Shown here: piece after piece, positions 47,284-56,647 of the stretch
Numbering within the stretch: position 1 is the first letter of the stretch
Layout of the letters: every line of letters begins with the position of its first letter
Assembly: GCF_001679665.1 (NCBI RefSeq)
Contig: NZ_CP013244.1
Location: 2,550,980-2,614,979, forward strand
Reading direction: 5' to 3'
DNA length: 64,000 nucleotides
From: Candidatus Viadribacter manganicus
GTDB lineage: Bacteria; Pseudomonadota; Alphaproteobacteria; Caulobacterales; Aquidulcibacteraceae
Notes under the pieces: generated by a model
Databases searched by the model: none
Seen by the model: the letters and a program-made list of their open reading frames with translations, nothing else
Told to the model about the DNA's origin: nothing
Made by a program: the position numbers and the translations under genes

Positions 47284-47796
47284 TCAACCGCCCGAGGTAT
47301 CGCGCAGCGCCGCGCCCTTGCTCACGGCTAGATCGCTAACCGTCAGATTCAGCGGCTGCGAGTCCATCGACATCAGCGACATACGGATGCACGAATAATT
47401 GGCCTGGAAGGTGTGGCTGACCTCGACCGTTTGCGGCTGGCCGTTGAGCTCGACATTGATCGGCGTGGCGTCATCGCCAGCAGTTGAATCGCAGTGACGT
47501 TGCAGCACAACGCGCACCCAGCGGCCTGTCGCGCCCTGCACGGTGAGGCGGGCGTTGACGGTGTCGCCGGTGGCCACAGCCGTATTGGCCAAGATCGCGT
47601 ATCCGTATCCGTTGGCGAGGTGCATGGTCGAAGGCGCTTCAAACGTGCTCGGCGCTTGGGCACCCCACGTATAGGCCTCGAGTTGCGGCGCTGGCGGCGC
47701 TTCCGTCGTGGCCGCCTGCTCGCCGTTCTGGCCGCACGCAGCAAGAAGCAGGAGGGCGCCCGCGAAAGCGACCTTGGACAAATAAGCAACCTTCAT
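47284..47796 (-). CDS. lipoprotein with beta-rich domain, unknown function
   Basis: A 170-residue lipoprotein: signal with LLLLAAC lipobox (cysteine about residue 21), then a short acidic/alanine linker and a beta-rich domain (e.g. ATGRWVRVVLQRHCDSTAG, YSCIRMSLMS). Two cysteines may form a disulfide. The domain may be a carbohydrate-binding jelly roll, by its look only. The ATG at 47796 follows GGGGAGA. It is alone between a sulfotransferase gene and gmd. Confidence 0.55.
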   Translation of the reverse strand: MKVAYLSKVAFAGALLLLAACGQNGEQAATTEAPPAPQLEAYTWGAQAPSTFEAPSTMHLANGYGYAILANTAVATGDTVNARLTVQGATGRWVRVVLQRHCDSTAGDDATPINVELNGQPQTVEVSHTFQANYSCIRMSLMSMDSQPLNLTVSDLAVSKGAALRDTSGG

Positions 47797-47970
47797 GGCA
47801 AATCTCCCCAGCGCCCCAGCCAGAGGCGTCAGCTGGCTCTTGGTTAGCTTCCTGCGCCGGGCAGTCAAGCGCGGGCCGGTGCTGTGCCTGAGGGTGTTGC
47901 TCGGGTGCTTCTGAAACGCCTATTACGGGCCACGTTTGCGGATCTTACGCGTGCGCTGGAGTGATACAAA

Positions 47971-49041
47971 TTGGGAACAAAAACAGCCCTCATTACCGGC
48001 GTTACAGGTCAGGACGGCGCTTACCTAGCGGAGCTGTTGCTGGCCAAGGGCTATGCGGTGCATGGCGTCAAGCGGCGCTCCTCGTCGTTCAATACCGAGC
48101 GCGTCGATCACCTTTACCAGGACCCGCACGAGGGCAAGACCAACTTCTTACTCCACTATGGCGATCTCACCGACGCCACCAATCTCATCCGCTTGGTCCA
48201 AGAAGTTCAGCCCAACGAGATCTACAATCTCGCGGCGCAGAGCCACGTCCATGTCAGCTTTGAGACGCCGGAATACACCGCCAACTCCGACGCCATCGGC
48301 ACGCTGCGTCTGCTCGAAGCTATTCGCATTCTGAAGATGGAAGAGCGCGTGCGCTTCTATCAGGCTTCCACGTCTGAGCTCTACGGCAAGGTCCAGGCCG
48401 TTCCGCAAAATGAGACGACACCGTTCTATCCGCGCTCGCCGTACGCCGCCGCTAAGCTCTACGCGTACTGGATCACGGTGAACTATCGCGAAGCCTACGG
48501 CATTCACGCTTCCAACGGCATTCTGTTCAACCATGAAAGCCCGCTGCGCGGCGAAACCTTCGTTACCCGCAAGATCACGCGCGCGGTCGCGGCGATCGAG
48601 CTTGGCCTGCAACCGCGTCTCTATCTCGGCAACCTCGATGCTCAGCGCGATTGGGGCCATGCGCGCGATTACGTCGAGGGCATGTGGCTGATGATGCAGC
48701 AGCCGCAGGGCGACGATTACGTGCTCGCCACCGGCGAGATGCATAGCGTTCGCGAATTCGTCGAGCGCGCCTTCGCCGAAGTGGGCCGCTCGATCGAATG
48801 GAGCGGCAAGGGCGAGAAAGAGCAGGGCCTCGACGCCAAGACCGGCGATGTGCTCGTTGCTATCGATCCGCGCTATTTCCGTCCGACCGAGGTCGAGCAA
48901 TTGCTCGGTGACCCCACCAAGGCGCGCACGAAATTGGGCTGGCGCCACAAAACTTCGTTCACCGATCTCGTTCGCGAAATGGTGGATGCAGACCGCAAAG
49001 CCGTGGCCCGACAGCGGGAGCGTCGCGACTGGCACGGCTGA
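47971..49041 (+). CDS. gmd: GDP-mannose 4,6-dehydratase
   Basis: A 356-residue extended SDR with the cofactor motif [20 protein letters not shown], the [17 protein letters not shown] signature, [10 protein letters not shown] catalytic Tyr/Lys motif and the [18 protein letters not shown] motif. It makes GDP-4-keto-6-deoxymannose for Fcl. Starts with TTG at 47971, nine bases after GGAG. Length and motifs fit Gmd exactly. Confidence 0.95.
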   Translation: MGTKTALITGVTGQDGAYLAELLLAKGYAVHGVKRRSSSFNTERVDHLYQDPHEGKTNFLLHYGDLTDATNLIRLVQEVQPNEIYNLAAQSHVHVSFETPEYTANSDAIGTLRLLEAIRILKMEERVRFYQASTSELYGKVQAVPQNETTPFYPRSPYAAAKLYAYWITVNYREAYGIHASNGILFNHESPLRGETFVTRKITRAVAAIELGLQPRLYLGNLDAQRDWGHARDYVEGMWLMMQQPQGDDYVLATGEMHSVREFVERAFAEVGRSIEWSGKGEKEQGLDAKTGDVLVAIDPRYFRPTEVEQLLGDPTKARTKLGWRHKTSFTDLVREMVDADRKAVARQRERRDWHG

Positions 49042-49356
49042 CCAAGCGAGTCTCGGCGCCGCGCTTATCTCTTGTGCGGTTCGCCAGCACGCATGGAATT
49101 CATGCCGCCTTGCGGGACAAAAATAAGTGTGGCGCGAATAGTTTTGCGAGACGGCGCGGTCGAACTCCTGGAGACGCTCGATTGCCTCCAAGTGCGCCGC
49201 TTTCGTGGAATCAAAATTTCTGAAGAACGTCTTATTCAGCGCGCGCATTAACACGTTGCCGCCATAGCGACGCTCGGTAACATCAGCGAATACCGCTCGA
49301 AGCAGTGCGCCGGCAACAATATGCTGCCCCGGAGAGCTTGCGTCCTGCCGTAAAGG
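49042..49356 (-). other. 315-base region with a possible gene remnant
   Basis: No complete gene was recognised. On the minus strand from about 49314 to 49100 one frame looks protein-like (RYGGNVLMRALNKTFFRN, STKAAHLEAIERLQEFDRA), but it has no good start and runs on antisense to gmd. A second frame contains IFVPQGGMNSMRAG then a stop at about 49071. The two together may be the decayed 3' end of a glycan gene. Confidence 0.3.
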
Positions 49357-50013
49357 TTAGGCGACGTGAAAGCTGTTGTCTTTGAATGCTTTGTGGTCGT
49401 CGCGCGCGAAGAATAGGTGAACCTGCCAGAATGCCCCGTCACTGCGAAATAACGGCTCGCACATATCGATTACGCGGAAGCCGCGTTCGCGCATGCTTCC
49501 GACCATTTTGTCGAAGGTCATCGTATGTTTGAAATTGTAGCACTCCATTTGTATGAGCGACGTATCTTTGAGTGTTTCAGTTGCGCCGGCGAGGACGAGC
49601 ATCTCGGCGCCGTGCGTGTCGAAACGGAGAAAATAGGGGGCTTGCATCTGGTGCTCGCGGACAAGGGTATCTATGCGACGATGCATGATCCGTGTTGCGT
49701 CGGCTGAGGGCTCCTGCGCCACCTTCCCGCCCGTCAGACTGTTCTTGCGCATGTAGCCGTCGCGGTCTTCGTCTGCTGCACCGCAGATTGCCCATGCCAG
49801 CGACGGGATTTTGGCTTGCAACGAGCGCCATTGCGGTTCGAACGTCGCGTCCATTTCCACAAGCAAAGTGCGCGAGCCGGGGAAAAATCGTTCGACATGC
49901 GGGACATCCGCACCCGATCCAGCGCCAATCTTTATTGTGGATGCGACTTGTACACCGCTATTGGCGATGCGAGTGAGTGCGGCGTTCAACGTTGTGTCGC
50001 GTGACAAATCCAT
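49357..50013 (-). CDS. FkbM-family methyltransferase, short form
   Basis: A 218-residue SAM-dependent methyltransferase of the FkbM type. SAM-binding motif IKIGAGSGADVPHVERFFPG, then LLVEMD and LRFDTHGAEMLVLAGA. It resembles the product of the gene just upstream (50081) closely and carries the methyltransferase domain alone. In glycan loci FkbM enzymes O-methylate sugars. Last gene of the minus-strand operon. Confidence 0.82.
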   Translation of the reverse strand: MDLSRDTTLNAALTRIANSGVQVASTIKIGAGSGADVPHVERFFPGSRTLLVEMDATFEPQWRSLQAKIPSLAWAICGAADEDRDGYMRKNSLTGGKVAQEPSADATRIMHRRIDTLVREHQMQAPYFLRFDTHGAEMLVLAGATETLKDTSLIQMECYNFKHTMTFDKMVGSMRERGFRVIDMCEPLFRSDGAFWQVHLFFARDDHKAFKDNSFHVA

Positions 50014-50080
50014 GTTTTGAAAGACCTCTCGATCCAGCTGTATGGCACGGATAATCCAGCCTCAAGTTCGCGCGCTTGGA

Positions 50081-51148
50081 TCAGCGCAATCCTGGCTTGG
50101 AATAGCTCGAATCCGTCCACAGGGGGTGATCGTCGCGGATGAAGAAGAGGTGCATTTGCCAGAGCGCGAGATCACCTGGCCGATGCAGCGTGTCGCAAAT
50201 GTCCACACAACGGAACCCCAAGCTCTTCATGTGCAACGACATCTCATCGAACGTGAGGTTCTTGTTGCCGGTGAAGCGAAGCTTGAAGTTGTAAACTTCC
50301 ATCATGATGAGCGCCGTGTTTTTCAGCGTCTCCGTCGCGCCGGCCAGCACGTCGAGTTCGAAGCCGTGCGTGTCGAAGCGTAGGAAGAAGGGGCCTGGGA
50401 GCGCGTGTTCGCGCACCAAAGTATCGATGCGCTTGAACTGCACCGGCGCACCGGCCTCTGATTTTTCTTCAAGATCGATAGCGCCGCCGACGCCGCCAAT
50501 GTCGCTCTTTTGCATGCGGCCGAGATCGTCGTGCGGACCCGCCGCGCAGATCGCCCAGGCAAGGTTAGGCAGTTCCGTCTTGAGCTGATGATAGCCCTCT
50601 TCGAAGCGGCCATCCATTTCGATGAGCAAGGTGCGCGAGTTGGGCCACGCACGCTGCACGTATTCAGAATCGTCGCCCGATCCGGCGCCGATATTAATGA
50701 TCGAGCGAATGGCGAGATCGTGCTGTTGCATGCGCGCGAGGGCGTGCGGAAACGACGGTTGATCCGGCACATCGAGAGTGTGGTGCCTGCCGAATATGAG
50801 GCGAGGCAAACGCCAGCGGCGCTGGCTTGCAATGCGCGCTGATCGTTTCATCTGCCACCCCGCATGCCGCGCCGACGGTTGCATTTCCCAGCGCGCATGT
50901 CTCAGCATGTTGAACAATCGTCCCGGCGCGCGCTTCATTTGCCAAAAGAAGAGGCCAGGTTGGCGCGGCGGGCTCATCGACTCTGCAATGCGCCACCCTG
51001 CCCGCCGCGTCTGACGATAGAGCACGCCAGGCAGACGAATGGGCACCAGCGCAATGGCGCGCAGAGCGGCGCGCACGGGTTGCGGAAGCGTGCGAAAGAC
51101 TTGCCGGAGTGGCGAGGTCTTTGGCGGAGTGGCGTCGGGCGCGGCCAT
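50081..51148 (-). CDS. FkbM-family methyltransferase, long form
   Basis: A 355-residue protein. The N-terminal 130 residues are basic and tryptophan-rich, with repeats like RHARWEMQPSARHAGWQMKR; the rest is an FkbM methyltransferase domain (INIGAGSGDDSEYVQRAWPN, LLIEMDGRFEEG, LRFDTHGFELDVLAGA, DICDTLHRPGDL). It shares much sequence with the 49357 protein. Starts 2 bases after the stop of the KpsC-like gene. Confidence 0.8.
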   Translation of the reverse strand: MAAPDATPPKTSPLRQVFRTLPQPVRAALRAIALVPIRLPGVLYRQTRRAGWRIAESMSPPRQPGLFFWQMKRAPGRLFNMLRHARWEMQPSARHAGWQMKRSARIASQRRWRLPRLIFGRHHTLDVPDQPSFPHALARMQQHDLAIRSIINIGAGSGDDSEYVQRAWPNSRTLLIEMDGRFEEGYHQLKTELPNLAWAICAAGPHDDLGRMQKSDIGGVGGAIDLEEKSEAGAPVQFKRIDTLVREHALPGPFFLRFDTHGFELDVLAGATETLKNTALIMMEVYNFKLRFTGNKNLTFDEMSLHMKSLGFRCVDICDTLHRPGDLALWQMHLFFIRDDHPLWTDSSYSKPGLR

Positions 51149-51150
51149 GT

Positions 51151-52830
51151 TCAGCCGAAGCGCTCGGCTTCATAGACGAAAGGCGCGCCGGTCATGATGC
51201 CGTGACAGATCGCATCAAGCCCAGGATGCTTGCCCGGCGCCAAATCAGCTAGGCTCGCGATTGCGATGTCGAACATCGATCCTCTGCCGTTGGGCTCAAG
51301 GAACGGCAGCGGCATCATGCGACGGAAGAAGAAGTGGTAGGCGTAGCGCAGCGCGCGCTCGCGATCCGGGCGGGGCATGCTCTCGCCATAGGGAAGTTTA
51401 GCGAGCAGCTCGAAATAGTGCGGCTTCGATTGTGCGTCGTGGGTGAGTCCTTTGCCGCGTATCCAGGCCTCGCCGGCCACAATGCAATGCATGCCCAGTG
51501 TCGCGAGCTCGACGCCCATCTTGGTGCCATAAATGATCGCCGCGTCGCTCGCCGCACACGCAGCGTAGGTGCTGACGTCCTCTTCCGGTCCCGCAAGGAA
51601 GACATTGGCCGGCAATTGGGGGAACTCGGCCGTCAATTCATCGATGACGCGTTGGCGCGAGACGATTGCACCGCGCGCTTCGGCAGGGTGAACTCGGATC
51701 AGCAATTGAATATCCGGGCGCCCCGCAAACCAGCGCACAGTCTCAACCAGCCATTCCTTCATGCCCGCAAACACGTTCATCGGATAATGCAGCTGCGCAT
51801 CCCACATGACGTTGGTGAGCGCGGTAACAAGTGGCTTTTGGAGGTCAATGCCGTGCGACTGCGCGAACTCCGTGAAGCCGGTGTCGGGTTCGCGATGGAA
51901 GTAGATCCAATCACGCGCGCCGCCCGCACGGCTCGCGAGATATTCCTGCACCTCGGCCTTCTGCGCATCCGTCAGCGCCAGGGTCTCCCACGTCGGCGTG
52001 GGCTCGGAGATCAGTGTGTGGTGATAAGTGTCATCGTGGCTGAATATGAAGCAGTGCTTGCGATAGGCGACAACCCAGGTCGCGATGCGTGATCCTGCGC
52101 GGCGCAGAATGTCGGCCACGACGCCCTGGGGGCTGTAGATGCCGTGGTGCAGCACGGCCACATCCGGCTTTTCGCGCGCGATCAGCCGCTGATAAGCCCG
52201 GGCCGCCAATGCTGCGCCCTCTAGGTAACGCCGGAGCACCGCACCTCCCAACGGCTCATTTTGAAGATCGCCGCACGCAAAATAGCGCAACGCGCCTGCT
52301 TGCGCGTGCTCACCGATTGCCGCGCCGCCCGGCGCCCACGCGCCAAGTTCGTCGCTGCTCATCGCCGCGACTTCGGCTTCAACAGCGGCGTAATCCGCCG
52401 GCTCCAGAAAATCGCTCAGTCGCTGAACTGGCAAACCCAGCGGCCGATAAAGATTGGTCCCGCGATTGAAGCAGGCCTTGCAGAGTGCGCCGAACAGGCC
52501 GCGTTCGACGATAAGTTTGGGCGGCGTGCTTTCCGCATAATTCGCCATTAGACAGCCTTGCAGCACGCCGTCACACAGCATGTAGTGCACGCGCGCGCCG
52601 CGCAGGGTGAGCGCCGCGCCGAGTACGCTATCCATCGTGATGACGGCGCCGTGCATACCTGTGTTCGAACCGATCAGCACAAGGGGGCCGTCGGCGTTAG
52701 CGACCGCACACTCCCACAGCGCTTTGTCGCGTGCGATGAGTGACGGCCAGTCGAAAAAGTTTGGATGCGGGGAGTAGGGAGCGGCGGCGCCAGGCAGTTT
52801 CGGCGGCGGCTTCAGCGCCGGGGTTGTCAC
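51151..52830 (-). CDS. KpsC/KpsS-like capsule biosynthesis protein, copy 2
   Basis: A 559-residue paralogue of the protein at 43039. Shared features in order: NTGMHGAVITMDSVLGAALT, LCDGVLQGCLMANYAE, HHGIYSPQGV, YRKHCFIFSHDDTYHHTL, TNVMWDAQLHYPMNVF, IQLLIRVHPAEA, VSTYAACAASDAAIIYG and ATLGMHCIVAGEAWI. The cysteine-rich N-terminal segment is retained (CKACFNRG). The GTG at 52830 overlaps the upstream acyltransferase stop. Activity on capsule-type glycan is inferred. Confidence 0.7.
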   Translation of the reverse strand: MTTPALKPPPKLPGAAAPYSPHPNFFDWPSLIARDKALWECAVANADGPLVLIGSNTGMHGAVITMDSVLGAALTLRGARVHYMLCDGVLQGCLMANYAESTPPKLIVERGLFGALCKACFNRGTNLYRPLGLPVQRLSDFLEPADYAAVEAEVAAMSSDELGAWAPGGAAIGEHAQAGALRYFACGDLQNEPLGGAVLRRYLEGAALAARAYQRLIAREKPDVAVLHHGIYSPQGVVADILRRAGSRIATWVVAYRKHCFIFSHDDTYHHTLISEPTPTWETLALTDAQKAEVQEYLASRAGGARDWIYFHREPDTGFTEFAQSHGIDLQKPLVTALTNVMWDAQLHYPMNVFAGMKEWLVETVRWFAGRPDIQLLIRVHPAEARGAIVSRQRVIDELTAEFPQLPANVFLAGPEEDVSTYAACAASDAAIIYGTKMGVELATLGMHCIVAGEAWIRGKGLTHDAQSKPHYFELLAKLPYGESMPRPDRERALRYAYHFFFRRMMPLPFLEPNGRGSMFDIAIASLADLAPGKHPGLDAICHGIMTGAPFVYEAERFG

Positions 52831-53525
52831 GAGTTGCGTTCCTCGGCTGTAAGTTCACGCACGATGCGTGCGGGATTGCCGGCCGCGATCACGCCTTCCG
52901 GCAAAGAGGCCACAACCACGCTGCCGCTTGCGACGATGGTGTCGTCGCCAATCGAGACGCCCTTCATGACAATGCTGTTCATGCCCACCCAACACCGGCG
53001 TCCGATCGAAATCGGCTCTGACTCGATCGCCATCGGACCGTTGCGATCTTTGTACCCAATCATGCGCCGGAACTGCAGTTCGCGCTGTGCCGCGGATGTG
53101 GGGTGGGTGTTGTTGTCGAAGAGCTGAACGCCATGCGCAATTAGAGTGGAATCGCCGATGGAGATGCTCTCTTTGGCGCTGATCACCACGCCGTCGCCCA
53201 CATAGCAAAAGCGGCCGATTTCCAGCTCGGCGCCCGCTTCCAGTTTCAATACGCCGCGGATGACGCAATCGCCAGGGAGGCGCGCGCGGTTTCGTTCGGA
53301 AAGATTGATCAGTCGCGCATTGAGCGCGAGGCGGACGTTCGGTCCAATCTCTGCGCTTTCGCGAAACTGTCGCCATACGCCCACGAGAAGCGCCGCATCG
53401 CGCTCATCGGCCACCGAGACCTTCGCGCGCAACGCCGACAGTGCTGCCTCCGGCGTGGTGACCTCCTCAAACGCGAAGCCATTCGCAAAAGCATGATCAT
53501 CGCTTGCGAGTGTCCAAGCCGGCAT
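52827..53525 (-). CDS. left-handed beta-helix acyltransferase
   Basis: A 232-residue protein of the hexapeptide-repeat acetyltransferase type. An N-terminal helical part is followed by repeats such as VISAKESISIGDSTLIAHGV, the loop LFDNNTHPTS typical of maltose/galactoside acetyltransferases, and VIAAGNPARIVREL at the end. It probably O-acetylates a glycan from acetyl-CoA. The ATG at 53525 with an AGG site upstream is preferred over the longer frame. Confidence 0.8.
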   Translation of the reverse strand: MPAWTLASDDHAFANGFAFEEVTTPEAALSALRAKVSVADERDAALLVGVWRQFRESAEIGPNVRLALNARLINLSERNRARLPGDCVIRGVLKLEAGAELEIGRFCYVGDGVVISAKESISIGDSTLIAHGVQLFDNNTHPTSAAQRELQFRRMIGYKDRNGPMAIESEPISIGRRCWVGMNSIVMKGVSIGDDTIVASGSVVVASLPEGVIAAGNPARIVRELTAEERNS

Positions 53526-53665
53526 TCCAACCTCGTATGTTGGGGGTAGTAGGCGGTCCCGCGCGGGAGTGGCAAGTTGATTATGTCTTGAGGTTCGCGC
53601 AAACGGCACCCGAGCGCTTTGGATGACGCATAAGGCGTAAAATTTCTAGCTTTGCTTCAACATAC

Positions 53666-55048
53666 CTAGTCGGTGTCGCGCAGGAACTCAGCCAGGATAT
53701 CGGGGAAATGTCCGGAATCTTTCAGCCAACGCACGATAGCGTGCGAGTCGAGGCCGCTGACGCCGCGCGATGAAACCGTCGGCAAGCCTTCGATATTGCG
53801 CGCGTGGTGAGCGTCCTCGGCCATCTCCGCGCCGAAATAATTGATGATCTCCGGGGCCGCATCGCCGTATCGCTCGATCTCACCGCGCAAATTGATGCAC
53901 ATTTCCGGCTTGCGGTTCAGGACCCGCACGGCCAACGCCGTCGCCCGCTTGTCGATCTGCGTTATGCCGGGCGTGATCTGCGTCGGCGCAGCAAAAGTCA
54001 AAATACGTCGCGCGTGGAGGTCGAGGCCGTAGCGTAGTGCTGGATAGCCGCCGCCGGAGAGACCGAGGCAGTAGAAGTTTTCGATGCCCCACGCTTCGCG
54101 TAATGCGAACAGCCAGTCGATGGTGGCGCGATAATCACCGACAGAGGTGAAGCCGCCGAGCATAAACAGGCGCTGCGGGTCGCTGACGAACATCGCATTG
54201 ATGCGCGTGCGGCGGACCAGGAAGCCCATGTCCTCAGCCACGCCGCCGAACATGGTTGAAAGGCCGCCGAACGCCAGCAGCAGCGAGCGCGAATCCGGCA
54301 CCCGCTCGAACAATATGTCGCCCGCTGGCGTGATCAGCCGCATCTTCTCGGCATCCAGCGCCGTGGTGGGGACATTGCTCGCGTCCGCGAATGCGCGCAG
54401 TTCGGCTGTCGCAGCGGATTGAAGCCGGATCGACGGCCGCGCTTCGCGGAGCCCCTCCAACGTCATGAGCTTCTTGCGCGTCTGAGCGCTGCTTTCGGAA
54501 ACGCCGTTCTCGGCTTCGTACGCATCGACCAGCGCCAGCCCGCGTGCGCCGTCGCGCGCCAGATAGGCGAGGTAGGCGTCCGTCAGCCTGTGCTTTTCCG
54601 GCGGTTCACCGGCTGCGTACGCCGTCGCCAGCGCTTCGCGCGCGCCGGCCGTATCCGCAAGCGCCAGCTTCATGTTGGCGATATCGATCCAGCCCTGGCG
54701 CGCATCATTGGGGTTTGCGGCGATCGCGGCGAGGCGATATCCGATGGCGCGCTCGTGATCGTCCTGCATCCGGCAAATCTTCCCGGCGCGCTTCAGCAGC
54801 GCCGCATCGCCGGGCACGTTCTTTAGCGCATTTTCAATTGTCCACAACGCGCCGCCGAGATCATCGATGCGGCATTGCGCCTCGCCCAGCCGTATCGCCG
54901 GTAAGACGCGGTCCGGAAACGTGTCCGCCCAATCGACTCCGATACTGATGGCGCGCTCATCGTCGCCGACCGCTTCGGCGCGGTCCATCGAAAGCCTAAG
55001 CTGCGTATAGCGCTCCTCTGCGGCGCGCTGCTCCGATGTGATCGCCAC
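53666..55048 (-). CDS. TPR and alpha/beta-hydrolase-like fusion protein
   Basis: About 460 residues. The N-terminal 190 residues are TPR-like helices (ERAISIGVDWADTFPDRVLPAI, ALWTIENALKNVPGDAALLK; each under 22 and separate). The C-terminal part has a GLSGGGYPALRYGL nucleophile elbow (Ser about 331) and ends with a conserved histidine in DSHAIVRW; an acid is not certain. It looks like a carbohydrate-active serine hydrolase. The GTG at 55048 follows GAGGGACGGGG; an ATG 78 bases upstream is also open. It starts divergently from the 55157 transferase. Confidence 0.65.
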   Translation of the reverse strand: MAITSEQRAAEERYTQLRLSMDRAEAVGDDERAISIGVDWADTFPDRVLPAIRLGEAQCRIDDLGGALWTIENALKNVPGDAALLKRAGKICRMQDDHERAIGYRLAAIAANPNDARQGWIDIANMKLALADTAGAREALATAYAAGEPPEKHRLTDAYLAYLARDGARGLALVDAYEAENGVSESSAQTRKKLMTLEGLREARPSIRLQSAATAELRAFADASNVPTTALDAEKMRLITPAGDILFERVPDSRSLLLAFGGLSTMFGGVAEDMGFLVRRTRINAMFVSDPQRLFMLGGFTSVGDYRATIDWLFALREAWGIENFYCLGLSGGGYPALRYGLDLHARRILTFAAPTQITPGITQIDKRATALAVRVLNRKPEMCINLRGEIERYGDAAPEIINYFGAEMAEDAHHARNIEGLPTVSSRGVSGLDSHAIVRWLKDSGHFPDILAEFLRDTD

Positions 55049-55156
55049 GTTCCCCGTCCCTCGGGCCGTCAGATTACCGGCGCATGTTCCCTGGCGCCAG
55101 TCGCTGCCTGCGCTTGCGGTTTTCATGGCTGTGAATCGATGTGCTAGACATGCGGT

Positions 55157-56647
55157 ATGCGGATCGGACTGCGGCTATTTTACAATCCGGGTTGGATGGG
55201 CGGCGTAAACTACGTCCTCAACTGGGCGCGCGCGCTGCAATCGCTACCGGCCGGCGAACGTCCTCGCGTTACGTTGCTTGCAGCGACGCCAGCGGCGCAG
55301 AAGATCGCCGAAGAGCACGCGCATCTCGGCGACGCCATCGCGCCATTTCAAAACACCGCCAGCCTCGGCCTCGATTTCGTTTATCCCGCTACGCAGCTGG
55401 CGGAAACGCCGTTCGGCGCGCCGTGGGCAGGGTGGATCCCCGATTGGCAATGCCGCCATATGCCGGAGCTGTTTTCGCAAGGTGAAGCGCGGCGCCGGCT
55501 CTTGCAGTACCGCTTGCTCGCCACACATGCGCCGGTCTGCGTCGTATCGAGCCAGATGGCGGACGCTGACACAGCCCGCGTCGTGCCCGAAGCACAAGCG
55601 CCGCGCCACGTGCTGCCGTTCCCCGCGGTGTTCGCCAGCGAAGTGTACGCACGCACTCCTGAGCGCATCGCCGCTACCCGCGCGCGGCTTGGCGCGCCCG
55701 GGCGTTATGCGATCATCTGCAACCAGTTCTGGCGCCACAAGAACCATCTCCTCGTTCTTGAAGCACTAGAGCGTGTGACGCGCGACGATGTGCACATCGT
55801 CATGAGCGGCGCACTGCAAGACGATCGCTGGCCGGACTACGCCGACCGTGTGCGCGCATTGCTGGCCGAGCCGCGCGTTGGACAGCACGTTACGCTTCTT
55901 GGTTCGATCGCGCGCGACGATCAGATCGATCTCATGCTCGGCGCCATCGGCGTGGTGCAGCCCAGCCGCTTCGAAGGCTGGAGCACGGTCGTTGAAGAAG
56001 CGCGCGCGCTCGGCCTGCCGAGCTTGCTCTCCGACTTCCCCGTGCATCGCGAGCAGTCGCCGCCGGCTTCACAATTCTTTGATCCCGACGACGCCGCCAC
56101 GCTCGCCGCTCGACTCGATGCATGGTTCGCAGCGCCGCCCGCGCGCCTATCGAGCGACGCGGCCGAAGCGCGCCAGCGCGATTATGTGGTGGCGTGCGCG
56201 CGGCGCTTCCTCGCCATCGCCGCGGAAGCCAAGCGCCGCTACGATCCCGCCGTGCACGATCCCAAGCCCGTTACCGCGCAATCCCTGCTCGAACTCCGCG
56301 CCGACGTAACCGCAGGCCGAGTTGCTGCGGATGACGAGGCGCTGTTCCAGGCCGGCGCACGCGGATTGTTTCGCGAGCATCCTGAAGAGCTTGCCGGGCT
56401 TGGCGGCTATATCGGCCAGGAGGCATATCCGCTATATCCTAGCGCCATGACGCAGATGATGGTGGCCAGCCTGGTGAAGATGTCGCCTGAAGCGCGCCAG
56501 CGTTTTTTTGACGCCGACTTGAGCGGTGACGCCGTCGCCCATGAGGCGCGCGCATCGCTCGCGACGCCGGCCGGGAAAATGTCTCTCACAGCGTTAAGCG
56601 CCGCCGCCAAGGCGCGCGACATCGTGCGCGGGATGTTGAAGCGATGA
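55157..56647 (+). CDS. glycosyltransferase family 4 with C-terminal extension
   Basis: A 496-residue GT-B glycosyltransferase. Motifs: N-terminal GWMGGVNYVLNWARAL, NQFWRHKNHLLVLEALERV in the C domain, and QPSRFEGWSTVVEEARALGLPSLLSD. About 110 residues past the transferase domain form an extra helical tail. It starts the ABC-exporter operon and overlaps wzm by four bases. It likely extends or caps the polymer; donor unknown. Confidence 0.87.
   Translation: MRIGLRLFYNPGWMGGVNYVLNWARALQSLPAGERPRVTLLAATPAAQKIAEEHAHLGDAIAPFQNTASLGLDFVYPATQLAETPFGAPWAGWIPDWQCRHMPELFSQGEARRRLLQYRLLATHAPVCVVSSQMADADTARVVPEAQAPRHVLPFPAVFASEVYARTPERIAATRARLGAPGRYAIICNQFWRHKNHLLVLEALERVTRDDVHIVMSGALQDDRWPDYADRVRALLAEPRVGQHVTLLGSIARDDQIDLMLGAIGVVQPSRFEGWSTVVEEARALGLPSLLSDFPVHREQSPPASQFFDPDDAATLAARLDAWFAAPPARLSSDAAEARQRDYVVACARRFLAIAAEAKRRYDPAVHDPKPVTAQSLLELRADVTAGRVAADDEALFQAGARGLFREHPEELAGLGGYIGQEAYPLYPSAMTQMMVASLVKMSPEARQRFFDADLSGDAVAHEARASLATPAGKMSLTALSAAAKARDIVRGMLKR

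Noticed and set aside
48148..49254. 368-residue minus-strand frame over gmd
   Set aside because: Antisense to gmd for most of its length; only its first 60 residues outside gmd are retained as a possible remnant.
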